A DNA stretch of 64,000 nucleotides from Hydractinia echinata. Lineage: Eukaryota > Cnidaria > Hydrozoa > Anthoathecata > Hydractiniidae. A program made the translations under genes and the position numbers. The stretch lies in NCBI GenBank assembly GCA_030067915.1, contig JASGCC010000267.1, positions 1-64,000 of the forward strand, given 5' to 3'. This document shows positions 1 through 10,900 of the stretch, piece by piece. The number at the start of each line of letters is the position of its first letter. The first letter of the stretch is position 1. A model generated the notes under the pieces. It made no database searches, was not told the origin of the DNA, and worked only from the letters and a program-made list of their open reading frames with translations.

Positions 1-1
1 G

Positions 2-1675
2 CAACCATTTGGTGAACTTGTTGAAGAAGCAATGATAAATTTTAACGCAAATGTAAATAATCTTGATTCTTTCGCCGAACAGGAAAACGACGATGTTTCT
101 GATGAGATTAGTAATATAAACAACCATGACACTGACGAAATTCGAAGTGAAACCGAAAACATCCCAGTTTTTGGAAAAACTTTTTCATCTATTACTGAGC
201 CTGGAATTTCCGACGACGAACTCCATGAAAAGATTCGAACATTAAATAAAACACAAAGGCAAATTTTTGAAGTGGTAAATGATTGGGTTAGAACTTACGT
301 AAAAGGTTTAGCATGTAACGCACACCATAAAATTAAGCCAATTCACATTTTTCTAACAGGAAGTGCAGGTTGTGGAAAGTCCCATTTAATAACAACAATT
401 TCTGACATGCTAAATAAAGCACTTTCCTATCGTGCAGGAAACTTAGAAAAGGATAAAATTCTCATTTTAGCACCAACCGGTGTTGCTGCCATTAATATAG
501 AGGGAAATACAATACATTCAGCCTTAGGTATACCAGCGGATAGAAGTTTCACTAAAAACATTTCTAAGTTAAGTGATAAAAAGAAATGTATGCTGCGAAA
601 CAAGCTTTCAGAACTAAGCGTTATTGTAATAGATGAAATCTCAATGGTTTCAAACATGCTACTTTTACATATTCATCAACGGCTAACCGAAATATTTGGA
701 TGTTCAGAAGACATTCCATTTGCAGGAATATTTGTTATAGCATGTGGCGATTTCTACCAACTTCCACCAATTCAAGCAAGGCCAGTTTACGCAGAATACA
801 AAGATGCATTGTTAAATCTTTCATATTGCTGGAAGCATTTTAAGATTGCTGAACTAACGGAAGTTATGAGACAGCGTGGTGATCAACATTTAATTGAATT
901 ATTAAACAATATCAGAGTGGGAAAATTAGAAACGCGACACGAAGATTTACTAAAATCTAAATTTATTTCACCAAATGACCCACATTACCCCAAAAATGCA
1001 ATTCATATATTTGCTGAAAATCAACCCGCCTCTGAGCATAACAAAAAAATGCTTAATAGCATAACATCGGACGAAATAAATATCGAAGCTATTGACAAAA
1101 TTCCAGAAAATATACCCGTGTAATTAGTCCAAAATCTTAATTCTCGCACTCAAATGGAAACAGGTGGACTTGCGCGAAACCTTCTGTTAAAACTTCATGT
1201 TGACGTCAAATATTGATGTATCTGATAAACTCATTAACGGACAGATAGGTACTGTTCATCGGTTGAAAACCGATAGCTCAGGAAATGTAACAAGAATATA
1301 TTTGAAAATGGAAGACATATATACTGGTCTTAAAGCTATGAGAACAGATCCATATGCTATTCAAGAAAATGTTGTTCCAATTAATAGAGTAGAGAAAGAA
1401 ATCAAATTTAACAAACATAATCCATCTTCACCTTCTATGAAACGGCTGCAATTCCCACTAATGCTGTCATGGGCCTGCACTGTTCACAAGGTTCAAGGAA
1501 AAACGTTGGATAAAATGTTGTCTGTTTTAATTTATTAAAACAACGAGCCTTTCACTCAGGACAAATCTATGTTGCATTAAGTCGAGTCACAAGTTTAGAC
1601 GGTTTATACCTAACGGGTACATTTGCTAAGTCAACCATTAAGTCAGACACACGAGCAACAGAGCAATACAATTAC
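2..1675 (+). pseudogene. PIF1-like Helitron helicase domain, frame-broken and 5'-truncated by the window
   Basis: The frame is open from base 2, so the start lies outside. Superfamily 1 helicase motifs appear in order: Walker A GSAGCGKS near 361-384, Walker B VIDEISM near 625-645, GDFYQLPP near 745-770, then HKVQGKTL near 1,486-1,509 and, in another frame, YVALSRVTSLDGLYL near 1,572-1,616. There is a stop at 1,121-1,123. The frame changes near 1,195, where a few codons before MLTSNIDV seem deleted, and again near 1,525, just before the last motif. In Helitrons this domain unwinds DNA during rolling-circle transposition. The motifs are seen directly; assignment to Helitron rather than cellular PIF1 rests on the fused downstream nuclease. 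Confidence 0.85.
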
Positions 1676-2344
1676 ATGCGAGAACATTCAAAATTGACAC
1701 AAAAAGAAACTGGTGTAATTAGCGAAAATTCTATTATGGTCACTTTGCTTAATACAAGATCCTACAACAAGCATAAAAACGAAATTAAGTCCGACCGCGT
1801 TCTCATGGAAAGTGATTTATTATGCCTAACGGAAACTCAGATACCATTGAACTCACATTGCGACTCAAAACTAGATTACTTTACTTTAATTCCAAACAAC
1901 AATGTGGACAAATTTTCTAGTCTTTTAGTTGGTCATAATGAAACTATAGAATTGTTTGATATTGTAAAAATTCCTGGTGCAATATTTTTTAGAATGACAA
2001 AAAGAACGTTTCACGAAAACGCTATTAATGTTTTGCTTCTATATCGTAAAAATTCCCTCAATAGAGATGAGTCATTATACCTTATTCAACATTTTTTGGG
2101 AAATGAAACTGTTGATATTATACTCGGAGATTTTAATGTGAATGCATTTAGCGATGAAAACTATTTCCTTGATTTTCTTACTGGATATAAACAAGTCGTA
2201 ACCTCGCAAACTCATATATCAGGTTCACTTATTGACCATGTCTATATCCGTGAGAATGTTTTAAATACTTTTAATGTCGAGACCTTCGTTAAAACTGTCT
2301 ATTTCAGTGATCACGATGCAATCAGGCTTAAACTCTCTCCCTGA
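1676..2344 (+). pseudogene. EEP (AP-endonuclease-like) domain of the Helentron
   Basis: An open frame of about 222 codons continues, without a break, the frame that carries the last helicase motif, so this is the C-terminal domain of the same polyprotein. The fold is recognisable from LCLTETQI near the start, an ILGDFNVN box and SLIDHVY, and a C-terminal SDHDAIRL box. These match the metal-binding and catalytic Glu, Asp-Asn and Asp-His positions of endonuclease/exonuclease/phosphatase enzymes. In Helentrons this domain is thought to have been captured from a non-LTR retrotransposon. The domain itself looks intact, but the breaks upstream mean it is unlikely to be made as part of a full protein. 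Confidence 0.82.
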
Positions 2345-2523
2345 TTTGAAAAAAACAACCTATGGAACATAAAATCTTTACAGACGACTTCAAACAACTT
2401 TTTTCTTCGTGATTTTAACCTCCTTTATTTTTTTTTTGCATTTTAAACTTTTTAAATTAATACTGTCCTCGATCGCAACGCATATAATTGCTTTCCAACA
2501 TGTTTGCTTAAGGCGGAAATCTT

Positions 2524-2542
2524 CAAGCCGCAGGGCTTCTTG
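2524..2542 (+). other. Candidate Helentron 3' terminal hairpin
   Basis: AAGCC pairs with GGCTT around a four-base loop, flanked by CAAG and CTTG. It lies in the AT-rich tail about 180 bases after the EEP stop codon. A hairpin close to the 3' end is a Helitron hallmark. The exact terminus cannot be fixed from one copy. Confidence 0.4.
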
Positions 2543-2591
2543 TTTAATATTACAATATTGTGCCTATGCACACAGGTTGTTTGAATGAATT

Positions 2592-2953
2592 TTGGGTGAG
2601 GACCAATATGTTGATTATCAAAAACATCCATCTTCTCGACTTTTCAATCAGTATCACTCACCACAAACAAAATTGATCAAAACAACTGTTTTAGAAGAAA
2701 TAAAACGTGAAAACTTTAGAATAAGAATAATTTTTGCCACTACAGCACTTGGTATGGGTGTCAACACACCATTCGTCATAAAGATTATACATATTTCCCC
2801 CCCCCCCCGTCCAACATTGAATCGTACCTTCAAGAAATTGGACGGGCAGCCCGACGTGGTCAACCAGCAGGAGCAATTATTACAATAATTCCGACATTTC
2901 AACAAATAAAAAAAATGTTGACCAGCATATGAAAGAATTTTGTCAATTGACAA
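2592..2953 (+). pseudogene. RecQ-like helicase fragment, frameshifted at a C12 run
   Basis: The first part reads as a RecQ helicase C-lobe: FATTALGMGVNTP followed by IIHI. A run of twelve C residues at 2,797-2,808 then breaks the frame. In the next frame the following bases give NIESYLQEIGRAARRGQ, the classical RecQ motif VI, and continue to about 2,925. This is therefore the tail of a helicase, not a whole gene. A related piece lies at 32,560-33,500 inside an element with clear inverted ends, so the source is probably a transposon and not a cellular RecQ gene. Confidence 0.75.
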
Positions 2954-2957
2954 CTTG

Positions 2958-3700
2958 TTACAGTTTACCTCCCACTTGAAAACAAGTTGATTTCATATGA
3001 AAGAGCTTGGAAAGTTGTCTAGGAATATTTTTATTTTTTTGAAAAACCTTTGTGGGTTCTAAAGATTTTGGACTTTTTTCTTCAAACAAGACAGAGCCAC
3101 CACTTTTGTTGCACAAGTTTTTGCAAGCAGTGCTTATTTCATTTGTAGCAAGTTGCTTGATGGCATCAATTAATTTAGGGAAATTATTTTTTATGGTGGC
3201 AATGATAACATCAATTTTCCTTGTTTGTAATGCGGTAATTATTTTCTTTTTTTGGTCTTTAGTAATGAAGTCGTTTTGAGTTTCGTTTTGTTTCACCAAG
3301 TTCTTAGTAAAGTATTTTAGTGTTTGATTTTGTGTCTGTTTTGTTTTTTGTTCATTAAAAGGCGTAAATGGAAACAGGTTTTTTGAACAGAATTATTTTC
3401 ATTTTCAATGTTAATTTTTTTGTTTTTGACTGCTGGCTTGGTTTACTGTTGTTTGCTGTCGTAAATGGATTTGTTGTTGTTGCACATTATTGCGGAAGCC
3501 AAACATTTTATTGATGAACCTGTCACACTTTGAACAAATTGTTGTAGGCAATGATTCAAACTCGGAAAATTTTAATCCACATGTTTTGTGCTGTAAAGAT
3601 TTTTTCTTTCCACTTTTGAAAAAATTGTGGTCAAGTGATGTGCAGATGTTTCCTCAGCACAAATTCAACACACTCTATAAATTTTTTTAGGCGTAGATGG
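2958..3700 (-). pseudogene. Degraded zinc-finger ORF facing the RecQ fragment
   Basis: Read on the minus strand from about 3,680 downward, broken frames give ICAEETSAHHLTTIFSKVE, then LPTTICSKCDRFINKMFGF, then from 3,299 a 113-codon frame rich in Lys with NKSGGSVLFEEKSP. The paired Cys motifs separated by about 45 residues, with LP before the second pair, resemble a ZAD-type or related DNA-binding zinc finger. There are stops and at least one frameshift near 3,565. It is tail-to-tail with the RecQ piece, the same arrangement as in the 31,847-34,504 element, so I take both as parts of one transposon remnant. Confidence 0.45.
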
Positions 3701-4058
3701 CAACATCTTCAGCAACGAGAGATTAATAAGAAGAGCGCCTGCAACACTTCAGTTTCTCTATCTAGCCATATTTATAAATGCATAGCTATGGACTGGTCAG
3801 CGGCAGCTAGCAACAAAAAATATCATATATTAAAAAACACATGCTTTAACTAAGACATTTTAAGGAAAAGGGAAGGAAAAGAGATTAAAAAGAAAAGAAT
3901 AATGCTTAAGGATTTAAAACCACCAACAACGAACATCACATCTTCGGTGCCATATTTGTTTGTCTCACTTTTGTGATTTTTGTTGACGCCATTTGAAGCA
4001 TAATTAGGATAATGCCGTGGGCCAATCGGAAAGCGAAGCGCCGTTAAGAAGCAAATAG

Positions 4059-4075
4059 TCCTAGGGACGAGGTTG
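4059..4075 (+). repeat. Transposon terminus ending CGAGGTTG
   Basis: The bases TCCTAGGGACGAGGTTG match the right end of the TIR element at 34,490-34,504, which ends GGGTTCGAGGTTG, and similar ends at 4,949-4,963 and 46,039-46,053. It may be the right terminus of the element carrying the RecQ and zinc-finger remnants at 2,592-3,700. The left end was not found. Confidence 0.45.
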
Positions 4076-4139
4076 GCTGTAAATACCAGACATGGTTGCC
4101 ATTCGTTTTATTTCGACTTTTTCAAAATATTTGTTTGCA

Positions 4140-4305
4140 ATATGGCTGCTAAAACACTACGTCGTGTTAAGGCTGCACAAAATGTCGACAATCTATTAAA
4201 CTAGTCGGTAACCTTCGCCCGTCCTTTATTAACTGCATTTCGTGTGTCTACTGCGGTTACCATTTTGCGTGACAGACAGACAGACGTATACGGATATTAT
4301 AATGC
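4140..4305 (-). mobile_element. 5' end of a Helitron related to the 35,909-37,038 copy
   Basis: On the minus strand this begins with an ATTATAATA stretch, then CCGTATACGTCTGTCTG and CACGCAAAATGG. The same arrangement opens the Helitron at 35,909. Similarity fades after GCAAAATGGTA, so only the 5' end can be supported. Confidence 0.5.
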
Positions 4306-5707
4306 GGATTTTCGCGCGCTTTACCAAGTATTGATTGATTTCATGCTGTTCGCCATCTTGGAATATTTTGGAGTTATTTTTAACTCTTACTGACAATCGG
4401 ATAAATTACTGGAACATCATTGGCTATTTCTCATGACAGAAAAACAACGTCAACAAAGGTAGAATAAATTCAACTTTGTCACCGGGCTAAAGAGAATGCC
4501 TTCGAGTGCAAAAAGTCTCACAACTAGGGGTAACTTTATTAAAATGCACATCAGCTTTTTGCGAAATAGAAACGAGCCTTCACTGGCATTTTTTACATAT
4601 CTAAAGACCATTGTCATAAACCACCTTCGAAACTTGTATCTACACGAAAACAGAATATTGAAAAAAATCCATCTTTTAAACATAATATATAAAATATATA
4701 TAGTCAATAAAGATATTTACAATTATAGATATATAAATTCGTTTGCATTTTAATTTAATTTCGTTCCAAGCTTTTATGAGTTATATAAAAAATGGTACTT
4801 ACCTAGTGCGTTGTTCCTTCTCTTTTATATTTATATATGTATACCCTATATATATATATAAACCTTTCATATAATATTTGTTTAAAAAATATTGGTGCAA
4901 ATTCAAAACCCAGTCCCCGTTTATTATTTTTATTTATTTCACAGACACCTGGGACGAGGTTGTAATAGCTTCTTCTTCGGCTTCATATAATTTTTAAAAG
5001 TAAATAAATTATCTTACATCTCATAATCAAGAAAATATGATGTAAATTATGCAAGAAATAATTACAACGTATGAAAAATTGTCGTGAAACCTTCCGTTGA
5101 CACTACCAAAAACTCGGTTTCCGTAGTATTCGTACATTTGTTGTGCGAAATCTCTTTGATGAACAATTTTTTGTTGGTGGAAACCAAGCTTTATAGATAA
5201 AAGCGTTAATTTATGTTAGTCAGTATAAACTTATGATAAAAATATTTTCTTTGTAGAAAACATATATTGATAAAAAAATGTTCGTAAAAAATATATTTGA
5301 AAGAGGGTCTGGGCCTCCGATTTTAAATTGGACATCGCTCCATTTCAAAATTTTACTCCTTAGAGGTGATTGCTCCTGCGGGGCGGGATCTGTACCACAC
5401 AAAGTCCGCAGTATAACTCGTAAAAAAATCGCAAACAAGAAACAAACTTCGACAACACTGACATTGGATGTATTTGGTTACCTTCATTGAAAAAAACTTG
5501 CGTTTTGTACAAAGATGATCGCAGATGACGTATTTCGAAAACTTGACGAATTAAACATTTGAAAGGTCAAAAAGCTGTTAAACCGCGATAAGTATACGCC
5601 AAACTCACAACTCTAGTCGCCATTTTGATTACGGAAAACAACAATATCAAAATCAACAATATCAAACAGTCGCGTAAGATTAATTTTTAACACGAGATTG
5701 GCCTCGA
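4306..5707. other. 3' flank of the RasGRF gene, no gene seen
   Basis: AT-rich sequence with no coding region I can support. It presumably includes the 3' UTR of the minus-strand RasGRF gene. A terminus-like CCTGGGACGAGGTTG lies at 4,949-4,963 without a recognisable partner. A moderately GC-rich patch at 5,300-5,410 is unexplained. Confidence 0.5.
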
Positions 5708-7904
5708 TCAGCTACCTCTTGGTTCAGCGAGTAAAGATTGTTCGTATAACATATCTTCATCAACGGATTTATTAAAATTTACCAACGCAAACGATACCTA
5801 ATAACAAACCAAACGCAAAATTAGAAAATTAAAAATTTCCGAACTGAAAACAGACTTGCTTAACTCTCTACAAAACAAAAACAATCACTCCTACCTCTCT
5901 GTCCAAGTTTAAAGTATACGGTAGCTGCTGGTAGCACTTTACCTCGCGCATGCTCCTCGAGATCTAAACTCAACAAAACATTGCTAAAGATCACCGTTTC
6001 AGATTGGCCACAGATTTAAAACAAAGCACATTCATAATTTTAGGAGATTTTAGAATTCAGGAGGTATTGGGTTAAATTTTAGGAGAAACAACAATAACGT
6101 CCATATGTTGGTAATTTTGACAAAATTTTTGAAGGAAATGAAGAATTGCTAATAAGTCAGATAGCATGTTTATTTTGAATTGTATAAATTACGTAAATAT
6201 AATTGTTGCAACATAAACACAACACTTTAAGGAGATTTTAGTAGGAATTAATATTTTAGATCCAAATTAACGTTATTTACAAGATCTTAAGAGGTGTGAG
6301 AAATAACGTTACTTCACATCCCGCGTGTGCACAGCATACTTAAAGGTTGTTTTTACCCTGCACATTTTTGCGAAATTGACAAGTCCATCTTCGTTGAGAG
6401 TTTTTCCACCTTCATGTGCAAACAGTAGATCAGATAGGTAACTACCAAGATATGGTACACATGGAGGGTTGCACCTGTACGAACAAAAATCCAACCGTCA
6501 CAACAATACGAGATTAACTGTTAGCTCATTCCTTTATTTTTTTCGACCGAAAGATTGTTATTGGCTAGATTTCAAGACTAAAAATTACCGAGAAACCAAA
6601 CGTGAATCGGCTTTTTGTTGTTGAGACACTTACATATGAACAGCTTCGCGTAGTTGTTTGAACGAACGATCAGCGCTGACTAACGTCCCGAGGTCGGTAA
6701 ACACTTCTCTAAACTGTAAAACAAAAAAAACAAAAAATCAACTTGCTTAACAAGAACAAACGTATTTTCTTTTGTTTGGGATGAGATACGAAACAGTAGT
6801 TCAATTGGATATTAAATACACCAAACCAAATTTACTTACAGGTCTAGGCACTAGTTCCCAGGATTTTTTTAACCTGTGCACGGGACTGGCGTTCAGTCCA
6901 CTTACTATCTCCATAATAGCATTAAAACTGTTCAAATCGCGACAGTGCGCAGCGACGCGTATCCAAAATCCAATCATGGATGCTCTTTTTTGCGGAGACT
7001 CGCCGTGAACGACATTGTAGCTGATCATGTTCGTCACCTAAGAAACAACGGCCAACAATGATATTACAATATGTGAAACTGAGTTACAAAAATGATATTA
7101 TTGAATTTTTTTCCTGTACGTCGTGGAGTAAATGAGGTTGTTGAGCCATCTACATTATCTGTTGAGTAAAAGCTGAATGAATAAAACTTGCCTGGTTAAA
7201 CCTTTTAATAAACTTCATAATGCCAGGAGCCCTTATCTCTTTGTCTTTTTTCGTCCACTGACAACAGACAAACTCACTACAAAAAAAAATATTTGACAAC
7301 ACTTTGAAAACATTTGCATGGCTTTAGTTCCTGTTTACACGAGAATGTAACAAAACCTGCAGTCAGCAAGAGCATGTTAAATGAAAAATATCATACTTGA
7401 AGGAGATTTTAGCGTATAGATAGTGCTCGAGGAGGGTCATATTCTCTGCAACAATTTGATACGAATACGTCTCAAGCGGTTTTATCTCCATCATGCCGAG
7501 ATTGTGGTTGACATCGTTTTGTTGTTCTGTATTGTGATGCTGTAGCAACAACTCGTCGAAATGGTGCACGGTTGCCATAGATTTGCGATGTGCGACAAGC
7601 GATCTAAACGTACGCAACAAAGATTCAAACAGAGTGAAACTCGTACCTTTCTCCAATCCCTCGGGCTTTTACTGAAACTTATCTGCCCCGCTTACACTCA
7701 AATTGAGAAAAGGACTAGACTAGGCCACACCTTTTAAGCACAAATAAATAATTTTAAGTTTATTATATAAATAATTACAAATAAGACTCACTTCTCCAGG
7801 CTAGCTACGATTTCTTTCACCACAGGAAGCGTGCGCGTGTCTGCTTTGATGTCGTTAAAAAAATCATGCAAGCCTATGATCATCTCAGGGTCTTCGATAA
7901 AATC
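5708..7904 (-). CDS. RASGRF: RasGRF exons 20-27: CDC25 (RasGEF) catalytic domain
   Basis: Exon 20 finishes the REM region (DFIEDPEMIIGLHDFFND). Exon 21 carries YSYQIVAENMTLLEHYLYAK, the first CDC25 helix. Exon 22 ends IMKFIKRFNQ. Exon 23 has VTNMISYNVV, SMIGFWIRVAAHCRDLNSFN and HRLKKSWELV, the core that binds Ras. Exon 25 has CNPPCVPYLGSYLSDLLFAH and LNEDGLVNFAKM, including the conserved P-x-x-P-Y-L-G box. Exons 26 and 27 give the last helix and a C terminus reading DEDMLYEQSLLAEP before TGA, as expected for a RasGRF tail. Exon 22 uses a GC donor (CAG then GCAAGT); all the others use GT. No catalytic segment appears missing. Confidence 0.93.
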
Positions 7905-10900
7905 CTGAAAAGACAATAATAAATAAACAAACAAACGTATTTTCAATCAATTTTGATTTTCACCGCTTGCAAAATGGCTGACTCGCAGCATGTTTGGCGG
8001 ACGCCGATTTGTCCTTGTAATAACCATTCAAATTCTTTACCAAAGAATGTCAAACATACGTCGCCGCTGTGGTAGCCAGAATAACCAGTCTCCGCCCACT
8101 TTTATCGGGGAAATGAGAACCGCCATGGATTTCTGTGGCATTTAGGCTCGTATGCAAACCTTGTTGCTTTGGTTGCACTCGGTTTAATTTGGAGAAGCTA
8201 CGGTATACAGGGAACGTGTACCTGTCAATTAAAGTTCAAATGATAAAAAATATGCGCTTACCTTCGGATGCTTCACCAACCAATGTTTAAAAATACTCAT
8301 GATTTTCAAAGGTCCACGATTGACGGAAACAGTTTTCCTCATCGCGGCGGGAGGCCGTCCCTGCTCAAACACGGACGTCTTTCGCCTAGTGGGTCGGCTC
8401 GCTTCTTTTGGAGGACTGAACATACTTAAATGTTTTATAGGTGTTTTTATCTTCTTCTTTTTACCAAACGTGCGATCGCCTTTAATCGATATGTTTAAAT
8501 TATCTCCCGGCATGCTTTGTATACTCATTGCGTCAGCATCTATTGCTTTAATGTCTTTACTATCTACAGCAAGTGCGCTTACACTACCATTTGAAGACGT
8601 TCTGCCATGTTTTTCTTCAAGACTTATCGTGCTATTACTTAAGTTTGATCTTAATCCTCTTTTTAGTTGTTCTGTTATAGATAGAGCCTGTTCCGATGAA
8701 GAACGTTTTAATCCACCCTTTTTAAACGGGCTGTGGAACGAGCCTAAAAAGATAGAGCGTTTTCTTTTCGGAGTCGCGTCTGGCGAAGGCTGTTTAACGT
8801 GAATAGTGGGAACAGAAGGAGACATTGGTAAACTCGACGTGGAGGAGAGCGGTTTTCTTCTAAATTTTATCTCGTTGTCAACGTCAGGCGATTCTTCTTC
8901 GTGCACCTCATTTGTCGTGTCGTAATAAGATTCCGACCTATTAAAACTTACACCAGTACGACGATTTTTTATGTTCAACAGAACGGGCACATCGTTATTT
9001 GGATCTGACGCCGAGCGATGTTTGCCGTCCTTTTCTTTCTTCTTCTTCTCCTTCTTCTTTCTTCGAAAATATGGCGAAGTAAAGGCTTTCTTTTGGTCAA
9101 GCGAGTTGCTTTTGCTTGGCAAGTTCAGCTCAGACGTGCTCCGTTTCTTGCAGATCACTTCATCGCTGTGACTGTGCGGAACTAGCATGGTAGCCGATCG
9201 CCTTTCAACTGTAATGTCCGGAGTACTTTCAATAGACTGTACGCTATCAAGAGCACTTGTACGATCTAGATCGACTGAGCTGTCTGTATTATCTAACGTA
9301 CTCGATTGATTTAGATCATCAGTAATCCCGATATGACTAGCGTTACTGTTCGTTCTACTAAGTTCATCTGATATTCCAGACATGCTTTCGGATTTCGTGC
9401 TGATCGAAACTCTTTCATCGTTCAGTTCCGAATTTACATCCTTTTCTTCATCTCGCTCATCCAAATCGTCGTAACATTCTTGTTCAACTAATTCTTCTAA
9501 CTGCACAGTACCGTTGCGTTGCGTAAAACTTTGGTCGTCAATTTGTACTTGCATGCTAGTATTTTTATTTGAGTTAGTGTCATAGTTACACGAGCTATCG
9601 AAATCTGATACCACCATGGAAACATCTTTGTCTTTTTCTTCACCGGCATTACTAGCGCCTGAAATTAAAGAGTCGTTTATAGTAGGCGAGTTTTCTGTTC
9701 GTTCTGTAGTGTCGCTTGACTGCGATACACGAATAATTCTCGTAGAAGTGTTATCGGTAGGAAAACTATCAGCTAACACATCACAAGAACGACATTTGGC
9801 GAATGTATTCAGAGGGCTATCATTTTTCGACGTTTGATCGACCTGTGGTTGGGCGATGACCTCTACACTTTGAGAACGAGAAATTTTCTCCGTCGCGTTC
9901 GTTTGCTCGATAAACACATTACAAGCCGAGGCACTCCTCCGCAGCGGTTGAGATGATAGGCTCTCCGTTTCGCTGTTCAAGGCAGCAGAATCGGCGCACC
10001 ACTTTGTGGTGGCGGCAGCTTTTTTCGCCGGCGAATTTAAATGTTCTTTTAGCGTGTTATAGTTGAATACAGTGGTGGAAGCGAATGGAGATGCGGAGGA
10101 GTTGAACGAAGCCTCCAAATCTTCCATCGATGAAAAGCTCGACGTACTAAGAATGCTGCGAACACGACTGCGGTTGGATGAAGTGCGACTCACTAAAAAA
10201 AAAATCAGAGGGATAAGGTTTTTTCACATGTTCACAATGTAAAGGAGAATTCTTCTTTTAGAAAAGATACCTCGTTGTTAGGGAGATACAACGTTGCTAG
10301 TGGAGATACCTTGTTGCTAGTGGAGATACCTCGTTGCTAGCGGAGATACCTCGTTTTTATATCTGGATTCGAAAAAATGCCTTTTTCAGGAAAAAAAATC
10401 ATATCTCAAGTCGTAAACACCGAATGTTTTTTCGTTTCTTTAAGCTACCGCTTCACACCAAAGTGGCAGATACGTAAGGAATGTCATCAATCTGGTACAC
10501 TATAACTTTTTCAAGCTCTACCACTTACAATGAAACGTTGTTCAAATATGTTGACGTCATAAACTCCAATTGACATGCAGCAGTGAAAAGTAACGCACAA
10601 ATCTTACAGTGGCAACATGAGAGTCTGTCAACAAAAGCCTGGACCACAGATTAAACATGAAATTCGAGCAAACTTTCCACTCACCAGCTAATTTTTTTCT
10701 GTCCGGCGAATCAACTTTTGGTGGCGAAGGTCGACCACCCATCACCTTCCAGTAAGCGGTTATCAACCCTTCCATCACTTCCTTACCACTCGTAAAAGCT
10801 CGGTACGTCAACAAAAACGTCTCCATAAAGTCGGCACCTGGAAGTCGTGGATCTGACAATCGTTCAATAAGACGATCGACACTGCCGTGCATGATCTAAA

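Larger units (their letters stand above)
1..2560 (+). mobile_element. 3' part of a decayed Helentron-type Helitron
   Basis: The block holds a PIF1-like helicase followed on the same strand by an endonuclease/exonuclease/phosphatase (EEP) domain and a short AT-rich tail with a hairpin. Helicase plus a C-terminal EEP domain is the known layout of the Helentron branch of animal Helitrons, which move by rolling-circle replication; the Rep nuclease domain would lie upstream, outside the window. The right boundary is approximate: a stem-loop at 2,524-2,542 sits shortly before the point where an unrelated RecQ-like fragment begins. Several frame breaks show that this copy is inactive. Confidence 0.8.

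Noticed and set aside
8299..8802. 167-codon plus-strand frame
   Set aside because: Shadow on the opposite strand of the large RasGRF linker exon, whose minus-strand frame is supported by splice phase and the REM helix.
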